Shown here: in pieces, positions 11,641 through 23,180 of the stretch
How the letters are laid out: each line of letters starts with the position of its first letter
Numbering within the stretch: position 1 is the stretch's first letter
Source: Malus domestica
Lineage: Eukaryota; Streptophyta; Magnoliopsida; Rosales; Rosaceae
DNA: 64,000 nucleotides
Direction of reading: 5' to 3'
NCBI RefSeq assembly: GCF_042453785.1
Contig: NC_091677.1
Span: 6,667,501 to 6,731,500 of the forward strand
Notes under the pieces: model-generated
What the model saw: the letters and a program-made list of their open reading frames with translations, nothing else
Told to the model about the DNA's origin: nothing
Databases searched by the model: none
Translations under genes and position numbers: made by a program

Positions 11641-12636
11641 TTAGACAAAGATGAAGCACTCTAACGAAACCAGAGGGTTGTCGATGGAGGGCTCATTCCC
11701 CTGCTGTGAAACACCGCCGTTTGGTTCCTCCTCTCTAATTTTACCCTCATTCCCCTGCTCCACGACGGCGCTGTTTGGCCCATCCTCCTTTCTAGTTTTG
11801 CTCTGTTTCTCAACTCCCACTCCCAGCTGTGAAGAACTACCACCGGCTGGTCCAGTCAACTTCGACGCCGACGGGCTTCTTCCCCTCCCCCCTCGACCCA
11901 CTCCACCGGCAGTCCGGGTAGCCGGTGACCTCGACCTGGACGACACCGTATCCCGCCTCACTCCGGTGGGGCCAACGCTGCGCTGCTGCGTAGTCCGGGG
12001 CTGACCTGACTCCCGCCCGCGAAATGAACTCGTTTCGGTGCGATTTCTCTTCGCAATCGAAGTGTCCGATGCCCTTGCCAGAGGTCTGGCTGCTCTTTCC
12101 CTCCGGGCGGCGAGGCCGCCGGAGTAAGGGCGCTTACTACTCGCCGCGGTTGAAGAAGCGCCTTTCACTCTGGGACCTACATCTTTCTTCCGCTTACTCG
12201 TTGCCTCGTCGTCTCTGGCTTCCGTAATGGTGGTGGCTGTGGTCGCCGTCGAGTACGAGTAGCTTTCGCTGACGCTGACCCCACAGGGCTCCGAAGCCTG
12301 AGAAGGCTCGGCGGATACGGCAACGGCGACGGCGAGCTCTTTTGGCGGTTGCTCAGACTGGAGTTTCGGAGGCGAACGAGTGTCCTTGTCTGGGATTATT
12401 TTGGGCACTTGGGGTTTTGAAATGGGGGTTTCGGAGAGAACCTCTTTCACCGACTCTTCTTCGATTTCAACAACCGGTAGTGGCGGTGCTGCGGCTCTGA
12501 GTTGGGTTTTCGGGATAAGGGTCGGGTCAGGTTCCGCGAGGGAAGATCTGGCGTGGAAGTGGCGGTTGTTGGGGCCATTTGGGTGGTGGTGAGGGGGAGG
12601 TTTCTGGGTCTTGGCGGTGCCGAGACAACAACCCAT
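11641..12636 (-). CDS. Basic Ser/Arg-rich protein with MGCC lipid-anchor-like N-terminus
   Basis: Single-exon ORF of 331 residues, ATG at 12636. It begins MGCCLGTAKT: Gly2 is a candidate N-myristoylation site and Cys3/Cys4 candidate palmitoylation sites, which would place it on the plasma membrane. The body is low complexity: a His/Pro stretch (HHHPNGPNNRHFHAR), Pro/Glu-rich residues ~40-100, a Ser/Thr-rich part, then an Arg/Ser/Gly-rich region (RDTVSSRSRSPATR, GGVGRGGRGRSPSASK) at ~220-270 and an acidic end closing NPLVSLECFIFV. Plant databases label such proteins 'serine/arginine repetitive matrix-like', but no RNA-binding domain is visible. The coding sequence is much more GC-rich than its surroundings, with strong third-position GC. 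Function unknown. Confidence 0.8.
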   Translation of the reverse strand: MGCCLGTAKTQKPPPHHHPNGPNNRHFHARSSLAEPDPTLIPKTQLRAAAPPLPVVEIEEESVKEVLSETPISKPQVPKIIPDKDTRSPPKLQSEQPPKELAVAVAVSAEPSQASEPCGVSVSESYSYSTATTATTITEARDDEATSKRKKDVGPRVKGASSTAASSKRPYSGGLAARRERAARPLARASDTSIAKRNRTETSSFRGRESGQPRTTQQRSVGPTGVRRDTVSSRSRSPATRTAGGVGRGGRGRSPSASKLTGPAGGSSSQLGVGVEKQSKTRKEDGPNSAVVEQGNEGKIREEEPNGGVSQQGNEPSIDNPLVSLECFIFV

Positions 12637-12867
12637 TTGTGATTTTGATGGGGATTTGGTTTGTGAAAGCAGAGATTATCGCTTTTCAGAGCGCTTTAGT
12701 GGTAGCGACTGCTAGGGAGCCAAGGTGGGAATTAAAATTTTCGAATTTAACGGTCATAAATTGGAGACTGAAATCTGAATGAAAGGAATTGGGGTGACAG
12801 TGAGAGGAGAGAGCCGCCTCAGCGGGACAAGGTTCAACTTGTAAATATGAATGGACACAACAAAAGT
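12637..12867 (-). promoter_or_regulatory. Presumed 5' UTR/core promoter of MGCC gene
   Basis: About 230 bp between the MGCC start codon and the hAT-type insertion. No TATA box is obvious; the insertion lies immediately upstream and may define the promoter edge. Confidence 0.35.
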
Positions 12868-13483
12868 TGGGATGACAATCCAAACCGTTAAACCCGATAA
12901 CCGTGGATAATCATCCGAATGAAGTGGATTTGGGTATGAAAATTTGGGTATATTATGAATATGGGAAAAAATCGTGAACTTTTATTGGTTATGGTTTTGA
13001 ATATAGTTATAGAGGTCTCTAATCCGTATTCGTCACCGAATCCAAACCGAATAATATATTTAGTATATAATATTATAGTATTCACCGAACCCTATACTAT
13101 ATTCCTTATTTATGAAACCCTATACTATATTCATTATGCACCAAACATCATGTTTATGGGAGATATCAACAACTCACATCATCAATGTTTTATTCAATAC
13201 GCTTATTTTTATACTCTAAAAAATTCATTCATTGTTATGTTTCTTAGTATTAGATGTGGCTATTGAATGACGAAATTAGTATTTACTAAATTATTATGCG
13301 TCAATTAGATGAATATAATTTTTTGTTTTTGATGAAGATGAATATAACCATTAACTGATGGAAAATCCGTTATCCGGTGGGTATGGTTAATTTGCGGTTA
13401 TGGATATGGTTAATTTTCGTGGTTATGGGGATGGATATATAGCATTTCCGTCCCCAAACCGAACTGTTGTCATCTCATCCCTA
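12868..13483. mobile_element. hAT-type non-autonomous element (~616 bp)
   Basis: Flanked by the direct repeat AACAAAAGT (12859-12867 and 13484-13492). hAT transposons make 8-bp duplications, so 8 of these 9 bases are the likely TSD. The left end reads TGGGATGACAATCCAAACCG and the right end, reversed, TAGGGATGAGATGACAACAG, an imperfect terminal inverted repeat of the TAGGG hAT type. The interior is AT-rich with repeated GGTTATGG-like motifs and no transposase, so it needs a partner element to move. Confidence 0.75.
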
Positions 13484-13554
13484 AACAAAAGTACTGCAGG
13501 CAAAGGAACCCAACACGCTCAGTGATTATATGGTTTCTAGAGCAACTTAAAAAT

Positions 13555-13840
13555 TTGGGGTCACCAGGAGGGTTGGCTCAGTTGTTAAGGTCCTGCCTTG
13601 TGTGCTGTTTCATTAAAGTTCAAGTTTTGCTAACAGCAGTTCTCGTTGGTGCGCGATATGTAAATTCCTATGTAAATTTATACTAGCGGCAGTTGGCAAT
13701 TAGGTGTCATGCGTAATTACTTTTGTCTCGATGTTGTGAGTATGCCGTAGCTCTTAGCGCTGGCGATGAGAGTAACCAATCTCCTCCTAAACTCCTTTTT
13801 ACCAACAAACAAAAAAAAAAATATATATATATATATATTT
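13555..13840 (+). mobile_element. tRNA-derived SINE
   Basis: GGTTGGCTCAGTTGTTAAGG near 13573 matches a Pol III A box and AAAGTTCAAGTTTTGC near 13615 a diverged B box at normal spacing. The body (CTATGTAAATTTATACTAGC...) resembles tRNA-SINE bodies I recall from Rosaceae. It ends in an A-run followed by (TA)n at 13810-13839. A weak ATTTGG direct repeat flanks it, so the 3' boundary is approximate. Confidence 0.55.
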
Positions 13841-14514
13841 GGAGTCCGACTACAATACTCTGGCGTGAAATGCATCAGGATATTGATATTGATGGTTTTC
13901 GTACGGACAAAAGTTAAGAAACAAAGCCGAAAGATGCCCCATACGCCACCAGCGTCAATATTCAATATGGTCCCCAGAGGAGATGCATGTGAGCTTGTGA
14001 CCTACAAATTGAAAACTTGGGGCATGAAAGGCCCCAGACAAAACAGAATTTAGTAGCAGATTAGGACCAGTACTAACTACTGGTGCCAACAAACAGGTGG
14101 GTCTTACAAGCAAAGAATATATTAACTACACTGTCCATTCCTTCATCATCACATTGTATTAAGTTCTATAAGATACATCATCGTACGGCCGTTGCTTGCA
14201 TTCTGCATCCGACATTTCGCGTGTTTAGTGCCAAAACTAGAATCCGAAACAAAAAACAAAGCACATATACATGATTTGCTATTGAAGAATAAGCAATTAT
14301 TCTTGTTATTGAGTATTAATAAGATGATTCACAACTGACAATTACAATGAATTGAGAATACAACCGGAATTGATATCGTAACAAGACCGGGTAAGCTTGG
14401 GCCCTCTATAATCATCACTTGTACAATTCACAGACTGAGCCTGAGGGAGAAGAACACAGACCGGAATTTCATGGAAGACATGAAGATTTCATATGTAGGA
14501 AACAAACCCACTCA
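13841..14514. other. Intergenic, 3' flank of LIP1
   Basis: No gene or repeat recognised. The right ~200 bp is the presumed 3' UTR of the minus-strand lipoyl synthase gene. Confidence 0.45.
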
Positions 14515-16610
14515 TCACGAGGCAGAAACATGCGAAGATTTAGCCCGGTCTGATTCTATCATAGATTTGATGTAGTATTCACCAGCTTTGTATGACGACC
14601 TTACCATGGGACCAGATGCCACATATCGAAATCCCTGTTCCATTTAAAATATACAGTAAGTTAAACTTGTATACATACAAGAGGATCAGGTGATAGTATG
14701 CTTGATACAATGAGATGTAACAATACAGTGAGATGCTTGTCAACAAATTTATATAGGTGAGGCGGGCCAGAAGATCGTATGTTTAATAATGTTATGCTAA
14801 ACTCCCAATATAAATAGGTTGACAAAAATCACATCCCCTCATTTTTTGGCAACAATGACAAGTTGACGTTCAAGGATTACAGCCTTGAGTAGTTTAAGTG
14901 TTTCATCCCCTATAAGAGTTAATTATATAAATCCTGTGTCTTCCTATGGTTGTATTGCAGTCAACATTTCTCGAAAAGTGAATACTAGTAAGTGAGAAAA
15001 GGAAACACCCTACGATTCTTCTCGAACACAAGCATTACCAATAATGATCGTTGAGATAATAAAGTAGAGGACAAATCAAGTCAATAAGGAAATCCCTGAA
15101 CGGAGTCAATACTGTTGCCGTAGCCAAATAATACACTAGTTAAAGTCACATGGAAGAGCTACTAATCATCCCAATGCTCAAACAATCACCACAAGAGAAT
15201 ATGAAAAAACCTGCTCTGAATAGAAACATGGAATCAAATAGCATAGCCAGCATAGTTAAGAACAAAAGGGTAAAAGTATACCATTTCCATGCCAAGAGCT
15301 CGGTATCTCCCAAAGGCCTCAGGAGTAATGTATTCAGACACAGGCATGTGGCGCTTCGAAGGTCGCATGTATTGACCAAATGTCATAACATCGACACCTG
15401 CAGCTCTCACCTTCTCCATTGTCCTCACAACCTGATCAGGCGTTTCTCCACACCCTAACATTATTGAAGTCTTTGTAAGTGTTCCAGCAGGAGCATAGTC
15501 TTTGGCCATCATTAAAACATCTAAAGATTGTTTAAAATTGGCACGATGATCCCGCACTGCCCTCTGAAGCTCTTCAACCGTCTCTATATTGTGCGCAAGG
15601 ACATCTAATCCCGATGTTGCAACTTTCTCTACACAGCTTGAGTCTCCCCGAAAATCAGGAACTACAAGACAACGTGCAAAATCAACATCACATATGAACT
15701 CTAATCACATAATTGCCAAACTTCACATCCATTAGATTAATACTCACAACCTCTTAATCATACGGGCATACAAAAGGCAATATTTCGTCGAATCAAAATA
15801 AATGTTCCGAATTCCATACCGAGCTGACAACATCGTCCTAATTTAAACTGAAGAACAAAACCATACCCAAAGCCTCAATGAGCATGCTGGGTTTGAGCAC
15901 CTTCAACTTTTGCACGGTCTCAGCAAAATGTCCACTCCCTTGATCGGGCAAATCGTCCCGGTCCACGCTAGTAATCACCACATAATCCAAACCCCAAGAC
16001 GCAATCGCCTCCGCCACATTGGTCGGCTCATTAGGGTCCGGCGGCGGAGGAGTCCTGGAAGTCTTCACATTACAAAACCTGATAATATCAGCACAAAACC
16101 AAAAAATTCCCATCAACATACATAAACCAAAAGACACAGCAATTCTCTCACATGCGCATTTCATCAAACAACTTGCCTGCAACCGCGCGTACACGTATCA
16201 CCGAGAATCATAATCGTGGCGGTGGCGGTGCCAGTCTCGCCGCCGGACCAGCACTCGCCGAGGTTGGGGCACTTGGCCTCCTCGCACACCGTGTGGAGCT
16301 TCAATTCCCTGAGCTTTTTCTTGATCTGAGTGTACTTTTGGCCGCCGGGGATTGACTCCTTCATCCATTTCGGCTTCGGGAGAGGATTCTTCTTGGTTCC
16401 GACTTCGACGGAGTAGGGGCCTTCGCCTTCCACGAAGTCCGTCAGAACCGGAGAATCGGCGGCGAGGCGGGCCCGGAGGCCCGCCAGAGTTTGTGGGAAC
16501 TGGGAGGAGGTTGCGGCGGTTAAGGGCGGGGTTTGCGTGGAGGAGGAGGAGAAGGACCGGGCGGTCGATTTTAGGGTCCGAGCCGCTAGGGCCGTGAACC
16601 GGGTCTGCAT
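14515..16610 (-). CDS. LIP1: Lipoyl synthase, mitochondrial
   Basis: Four exons on the minus strand: 16610-16177, 16078-15867, 15661-15282 and 14634-14515, giving 381 residues, close to other plant LIP1 proteins. The enzyme inserts two sulfurs into protein-bound octanoyl groups, making the lipoyl cofactor of pyruvate, 2-oxoglutarate and glycine decarboxylase complexes. Residues 1-25 ([20 protein letters not shown]...) form a basic, Ser-rich mitochondrial presequence. The auxiliary cluster motif CX4CX5C is C109/C114/C120, the radical-SAM motif CX3CX2C is C140/C144/C147, and the C-terminal RSSY is residues 354-357. All are intact. Intron 1 starts with GC: exon 1 ends TGCAG and the intron reads GCAAGT...ATCAG, which is required to encode CTRGCRFC. 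Introns 2 and 3 are GT-AG. The mitochondrial form is preferred over plastid LIP1p on the presequence and the sequence as I recall it. Confidence 0.95.
16177..16179 (-). other. Non-canonical GC splice donor of LIP1 intron 1
   Basis: Minus strand CAG|GCAAGT with G16176 as first intron base. A GT choice four bases on would put CAA GTT TTG TAA after the splice, ending the protein in the Fe-S motif. AG|GCAAGT is the classic strong context of GC-AG introns. Confidence 0.85.
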
Positions 16611-16879
16611 CTCTCGCTGGATTGGAGATAATGGGATGGGAGATGGAGAGAGATTTCAGATGGTTCGATGGTTGGTGGGGAAGGTGGATGACATTTTGGT
16701 GGTTTGTTTGGTCGTTGGTTTGGTTGGCGCACAGTTTTGGATCTGAAATCTCAGGCCCATGTTTGATTTGGTAATGGGCCTGCGATTTTGATTTTATATT
16801 GGATTATTTTTGGGCCACTGTGCCTGATAAATTTTCAATCAAACATTGTTTATTTGGCAATCACTTCAATAATGACTAA

Positions 16880-18380
16880 TTATGTTGCCATCGTAACTGA
16901 AGTGAAGTGATTTTCACACGCTACTTTTTTCTTCCTTTATACTCATCATATTGAATTGTGAAAAATATGGGTGAGAGCTCTTAGTTCGAATTTCGTAGGC
17001 AGCAAGTTTAATACTAATTTATTATGATGGTTATTGTGAGACTTAGCACAAATTTTTCATTTTTTAGTATACATCGTTATATTAGATAAACAAGCGGACT
17101 GCTATTTGCATTCTAAAAATATAATATTGCCTCATCATAAGAGTAATTTTCTTTCTAACTATAAAAAGTTTGAAGTGCAAAGTTAGATTTTTAAAGTATC
17201 AATAACAATTTAAAAAACAAATAATAACTAATTATTGTTGTTATCAATAACTAAACGAAAGTGATTTCCACTCACTTTTTTTAGCTCTTAAAAAAAACAT
17301 CTTGCAAACTCTTCAAGAGGTACAAATCACAATTTCGATAAAAATCATTTTATTATGTGATTTTTAAATGGAGTGGACTATTACGTGATCTTTAAAAAAA
17401 AATCTCCTCACTAATTATTGTTGTTATCAATAACTAAACGAAAGTTATTTCCACTCACTTTTTTTAGCTCTTTAAAAAAACATCTTGCAAACTCTTCAAG
17501 AGGTACCGTAGATATCACAATTTCGATAAAAATCATTTTATTACGTGATTTTTAAATGGAGTGGACTGTTGCGTGATCTTTAAAAAAAATCTCCTCAATA
17601 TCGATTGTATAAGAAAATAGAGTGCCTTATCGGCAAAGGAAGAAAAAAAACTCTTTTGAAGTACTGAAAATGTTGAAACAAATAAAGACCTTTTTGAAAG
17701 AATAAATCCTAAATTTGAAAATAAGGAAGAGTTCTAGCGCACTTTCCCTCACTTTCCCGAACTTTCTAATTTTATTACATACGAGATTCTTGACTTTTCG
17801 TTAAATGATTCTCAATTATCAACATAAACAGTAATAAATTTGACTCAGTTAACTCTACGATGCCAATAAGTAGAGAATTATTTTTTGTTGGAATATATGG
17901 AGAATTTGGTCATATCATATTCTCTCTACATATATATACAGTAGCTTGATTATGGCGCGACTCCGACAGAACTTGTGGCTGCGATTGGTGGGGGAGTTCA
18001 TGAATTTGGCTACTTTTTCCTTTTAGTCTATATAAATTTGACTTATATGCGTGACAAAGACGTAAAATATTTGTATTGAGTTCGATACAACACTAGGAAC
18101 TAGACTCAGCCCACCAAACTACAACACATTGGTCCCTGCATTTGATTCGGAACCTAACAGAATTTTATGTAGGGCTTGCCGCCTGATACCAACGACCATA
18201 TGGTGCTAACTCTCATCATAAATCCACACTTGCGTGGATGTGTATGGTTATGAATATCTCGACAAGTTCGACTGCTAAATGTAGCACGAAACAATAATTT
18301 CTTTTTTCAAGAAAATCGTTACGTGATAGTACTAATTCAAGTGTTATAGTTGTTAAAAATTTTGAGAATACAGATAATGT
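16880..18380 (+). repeat. Local duplication, copy A
   Basis: Shares long diverged blocks with 20620-23070: GTGAGAGCTCTTAGTT... (16971 and ~20681), TTTCCACTCACTTTTT, CTTGCAAACT(T)CTTCAAGAGG, AATCCTAAATTTGAAAATAAGG, AAGTAGAGAATT, and TTTATGTAGGG(C/T)TTGCC with ACCATATGGTGCTAAC. Order and orientation are the same. No coding capacity is visible; the unit may be an old non-autonomous transposon or a segmental duplication. Confidence 0.7.
17229..17594. repeat. ~180-bp tandem duplication inside copy A
   Basis: Two adjacent near-identical units, 17229-17407 and 17411-17594, each running from CTAATTATTGTTGTTATC to AAAAATCTCCTCA. The second carries a CGTAGAT insertion after GAGGTAC. Copy B has a single unit, so this duplication is private to copy A. 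Confidence 0.9.
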
Positions 18381-20619
18381 TTATCCTACAAGAATTCACA
18401 CAAGATGAATATTAGTAAATTATAATTTATGTTGATATGATAAATCATATAAATAATGAAACAACAACGAAATACTTATTTTTTATAACATAGAAACCAC
18501 TCTTCGTCAATGCTTGATTAGAAACAAAATTTTAGGTTAAGGCATGTAAGTCACTGTCTTTAAGGGTAAATTTCACTCCTCGGCGACAATATCTCGATGT
18601 AGTAGGTTATGACGCCCTACCCTTCAAGACTTGTGATCTTTGTAAGCGTGTGTTCGCAATACTTAGATCGGATGAACAACTTAATTCTTTAGCACTTGAG
18701 AGAATAGGTGATCAAATTAAAAAGCAAGGATTGAAAACTTATAGAATAGTAGAGGACTTGACTGGAACTGCAATTTACCCTTTTGATTTACGCAATAGTA
18801 ATATATAGGTCTAATCACAAACAGAATGGTGGCCAAATAATGGGAATTCGAGGAGCATTATTGCACAATCAAATGCTAACAATAAACCTCCTTTAATGCA
18901 TTAATTTTGGTTTGCAAACAAAACTGAGAATTAAAAGAAAAATTAAGAATGATATTAACATGATCAATGAAGTTTTGATATATGAATTGTGTTTTGAAAT
19001 ACCCAATTACATATTCCAATAATCCCTGGCATATTTCAAAATACAAATTGAGTAGAAGGGAATTTGAGATGCAAAAGTTTAAAGAGGAAATGAAGTACCA
19101 AAGAAAAGTGAAAATCCAAACACATCAGAACTGGTGTCTTTTTGACTATGAACCAGCCTTATGAAGAGCTAGTCGTTACTCATAGAAATTTGTTGAAAAC
19201 TAAATTTTCTATGAATCAATGTTTATTTGTATGAATCATATGACTAACCATCCACATTAAATCCTTGAAATTGAGCTTGTTCGAGCAGGTTGGCATGAAT
19301 AGGTCATGCGCCCACTTGGATATTCATGATTGCTCCAAAGAACTTGCCTAAACTCTCATAGAAAGCATCCTTACTCCTACACTCATATAGATGAATCCAT
19401 CAAGTACACATTGCATTCAAGCATACCGCCTGTATATAGGGTATAGTATTCATTAAGAACATAAGTTCAATCTCATACACTGCAGTATTTGCACCATCTG
19501 CACCATAGGGATAGACTCTCAACAATAACAACATTTGATCTAAATTAATAGTGCACGCCCGACCAACAAGTGATTTGTTCTTACCTATATGAACCTACTT
19601 CATGGGATATCCATTCATAGAAGTTGGATTACCATCATTCTCGACGGTTATTATAGGCATACGTCTTATCCCCCTAATGAGATAATCAACACTAACATTT
19701 AGCTTAGTAAATTTGTCAGAGGATTAGCTAGATCCATTTTTTACCTCAGTAGGGGTTTAGTATACAAGAATTACTACTCATTTCTGGTTAATACAGTATA
19801 TATAGTACCTTAACATATTTAGTATATATTCAGAATATGCTTCTGTAATGGTCCATGAAACTTTTCGTACACCTGTTCAATTCCATTAAGTCCTATTTGG
19901 TGAACTGGATGAGATAGATTGTAATTAATTAAAATAGACTTGAGTCCAATCTGTTGTTTGATGTGTCAAAATATTAGATGGACATGACTGAACATGATGA
20001 GTAACAAGTTCATAATAGAGTGAGTTATTTAATATATCTTTATACATGGGTTACACGTCATATCTTATAAGTCTTTACCAATCAAATCTCATCTCTAAAA
20101 CTCAATCTTATCCACCCACCAAACGGGCTCTTACATCTGACCAGCTGAGTGTTACTATCATATTGGCCACACATAATTTTCCATACGAGAATTGGTAAGA
20201 ACAAAATTAGTTTCTATCGTATTTCAAGATAAATCTGATGCCATGCATATGAACAACATTTCAAGGAAGACATGTTTGCCAAGGTCAATATCAATTTTAA
20301 ATCGTATGTTTTAGAGAAATGGAGCATTTGCAATTGCATCATCATAAACTATGATGTATGTTTACCATACACCTAATCATTTATCACATATCATTTTACT
20401 TAATCTTAGTTAATATTTTTTAAAATTGAAAAAGTAACATTTAAAGTGAAAGTTAATTATAATTTAAGTGACATGACATGTGACAGATAATTAAGTGTAC
20501 AATAAATATATATTATAGTTATGGTGGTGAGCAAAAACGCTATGTAGAGAGAAACTTACATACTTGTAGCATATCTCCACATTTTCAAATATGTCTTATC
20601 ACCTGCAAAAAAGATTTGT
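18381..20619. other. Gene-poor DNA with possible Copia 3'-end remnant (19260-19740)
   Basis: No intact ORF. On the minus strand 19740-19260 contains a DLANPLTNLLS-like reading and phrases (GCATGACCTATTCATGCCAAC, GAATATCCAAGTGGGCGC) that I associate with RNase H ends and downstream sequence of Copia elements. The match is by recall only, the frame is not open, and no LTR pair is visible. The remainder shows no recognisable element. Confidence 0.35.
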
Positions 20620-21241
20620 ACACACTAATTTTTACTCCTTTTTACACTCATGTTCAATTGTACAATATGTGAGTGAGTGAGAGCTCTTAGTTGGAATTTC
20701 CCGATGGTTCACGTTTAATGGTAATTTATTATGATGATCATTATGAGACTTAGCACAAATCTTTCATTTCCTAGTATATGTCGTCGTGTTATAAAAAAAA
20801 ATAAAAAAAACTACTATTTGTACTCTAAAAATTTAAATGTACACTACTCATAAGAATATTTTTCTTTCAAAAAATAAGAAGTTTGGAGTGCACAATTAAA
20901 TATTTTGATTGCCAATAACAAATTCCAAAAAACAATGACTAAACGAAATTGATTTCCACTCACTATTTTTCTCCTTTTACATCTATACTTTCATGCTTAT
21001 TTTTTACCATTGAATTAAATATAATCCAGAAAGGGTAAATAATTGGTCATAAAACATAACTGAAAATGTAAAAAAAGTATAAAGGTTTAATCATCGTGAC
21101 ATAATAGTTACTTATCGGTTTTATAAATAAACAAGGTTCAACAAATGGAATGTTAGCTTACAATATCACGGGATAAAAATTGGTGCCCGTAAGATTATAT
21201 TTTAGCTATCGACAAAAAAAAATAAAAATAAAAATAAATAA

Positions 21242-21276
<35 letters not shown>

Positions 21277-21792
21277 TTAGCTCTTTGAAAAGGTCTATCT
21301 TGCAAACTTCTTCAAGAGGTACATATCACAATTTTGATAAAAATCATTTTCTTATGTGATTTTCAAATAGAGTTGACCGTTGCGAGGGGCTTATAGAGGG
21401 CTAATTCGAATCCATCATCGTCAATATTGTTTGTACAAAAAATAATGTCTTATCGATAAACAAAAATAAGACGCTTTTGAAGTACAAAAAATGTTTAAAC
21501 AAATAAAGATCATTTCAAAAATTAAATCCTAAATTTGAAAATAAGGAAAAGTTTTGGACGTACTTCCTTTCACTCACTATGAGATTCTTATTATCACGTT
21601 ATATGATGCTCAATTATCATTTCACGTCGACGAAAAGAGAATAAGCAATAAGTTTAACTTATCTAATCCTACGATGGGATTTCATGTGATTGGACAGGAT
21701 GGGCTCATTTAGTCAATTGTGTAGGCTGGTCCCGATAAGTAGAGAATTCTATTTTTGTTGGAAAATATAGAGAATTGATCATATTATATTAT

Positions 21793-22866
21793 GCCCTTTA
21801 TGTATAGGGATCCTCATTTTTTGAAAAAAAATGAAAATTAGATGAGATGCTCATTTTACATCGAATTTTAACTATCCGAACTATCTATTTTGTAAATTTC
21901 GATTGATAGATCATTCTGCAACAATTCAGTTCAATCTGAAACAATTTGCCTATTTAGTTATCAAGATCAAATTTCATTGTTTCTCGTATAATAAGGGTGC
22001 GTTTGGTACGCGGACGGGACGGGACGGAACGGGACGGGACGGGACGGAACGAAGGTGTAATTTTTGAAAAAGACATGGGGTATATTTGTCTTAAAATGGT
22101 AAAACATTGTGTTCCACAGACGTGGAACAAACCCGTTCCAGGGGGGAGAGGTGGAACGCAAAAACACCCAAAATCTGTCCCGTGGAACAACCCGTTCCAC
22201 CCATTTTTAGCGCACCAAACGCGGGACGGAACGCCTCGTTCCGTTCCGTCCCGTCCCGTCCCACGTACCAAACGCACCCTAAAGTATTCGTTCATTTCTT
22301 TGAACCCAATTATATGTCTTAAATATTTCCGATTTGGCTAATATATTGCAAGGATGATCTATGAGGTGCAACTTAAAATAAACGGTTCGGATCGTTAAAT
22401 TTTGATGTAGTGTGGACCCCACAACTAATCCCATTTAAAAAAAATAAAAAATGGGGATCCCTTCCCCTTAAAGGCTTCCATATATATATATATATATATA
22501 TATACCTTTAAGAGAAGGGATCCCTATTTTTTCATAAAAATGAGGATTAGTTGTAGGATCCACACAATATCGAATTTTAATGATCCGAACACCTCATAGA
22601 TCATCCTTGCAAAATATTAGCCAAATCGGAAATATTTATGACATCTAATTGGGTTCAAACAAATTAACGAATACTTTGTTATATAAGAAACCATGAAACT
22701 TTATCTTCATAATTAAATAGGCAAATGATTTTAGATTAAATTGAATTTTTGTAAGGATGATCTATGAATCAAGACTTACAATTCGGATCGTTGAAGTTCG
22801 ATTTGAAGTAGGCCCCATACCTAGTCCCTTTTTTAGAAAAAATAGAGATCTCTTTGCATAAAGGGC
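21793..22866. mobile_element. Foldback transposon (long terminal inverted repeats)
   Basis: Ends carry the inverted motif GCCCTTTATG, and the two arms are complementary over essentially their whole length, ~390 bp each once the nested MITE is removed. Examples: TTTCCGATTTGGCTAATAT at ~22327 against ATATTAGCCAAATCGGAAA at ~22614, and TTGCCTATTTAGTTAT at ~21945 against ATAATTAAATAGGCAAA at ~22711. The apex is a (TA)n run at ~22480-22503. No ORF is present. The RNA would fold into one long hairpin. Target duplication is not resolved. Confidence 0.85.
21995..22279. mobile_element. Tourist-like (PIF/Harbinger) MITE, copy 1
   Basis: A 285-bp element with TIR GGGTGCGTTTGGTACG and its complement CGTACCAAACGCACCC, flanked by TAA on both sides (21992-21994, 22280-22282). 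Subterminal arrays of GGGAC/GGAAC pentamers occupy both ends. It sits in the left arm of the foldback element; the right arm at the equivalent place (~22672) lacks it. The proline/arginine-rich ORFs it contains are artefacts of the pentamers. Confidence 0.9.
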
Positions 22867-23180
22867 CTATACATATATATACAATCTACAACATAACGGT
22901 CCCTGCATTTGAACAGAACTTTATGTAGGGTTTGCCCCTTGATACCAAGAACCATATGGTGCTAACACGCAAATCATAAATTCACACTTGCATGCATATA
23001 TGGTTATGAATATCTCTACAAGTTGACTACTGAACGTAATGATATTACTAATTCAAGTATTATAATATTAGCATATGATGAAATTTATAGTGGATCCAAA
23101 TTAGTAATACCATGGGATATGCTGCTAATTGTGACTAGGACAAGGTGTTATGTGGGGGAGAAGAAAACGAGAGGTCTTAA

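Larger units (their letters stand above)
20620..23070 (+). repeat. Local duplication, copy B, interrupted by a foldback element
   Basis: Homologous to 16880-18380 over 20620-21790 and again over 22870-23070. The gap is the foldback element at 21793-22866. Copy B lacks ~155 bp present in copy A (about 17957-18112) and contains an extra (AT)n/(AAAT)n microsatellite at 21218-21275. Confidence 0.7.

Noticed and set aside
11651..12592. Plus-strand ORFs over the MGCC gene
   Set aside because: GC-rich coding sequence on the minus strand leaves opposite frames open; the minus frame is a single long ORF with a sensible N-terminus.
19260..19740. Firm call of a Copia 3' end
   Set aside because: Only phrase-level resemblance from memory, no open frame or LTR pair; kept as a low-confidence note.
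21954..22341. Overlapping ORFs on both strands rich in R-P-V-P-S or D-G-T-G-R
   Set aside because: They arise from the GGGAC/GGAAC pentamer arrays of the Tourist-like MITE; the same false ORFs appear in the second copy at 24837-25248.
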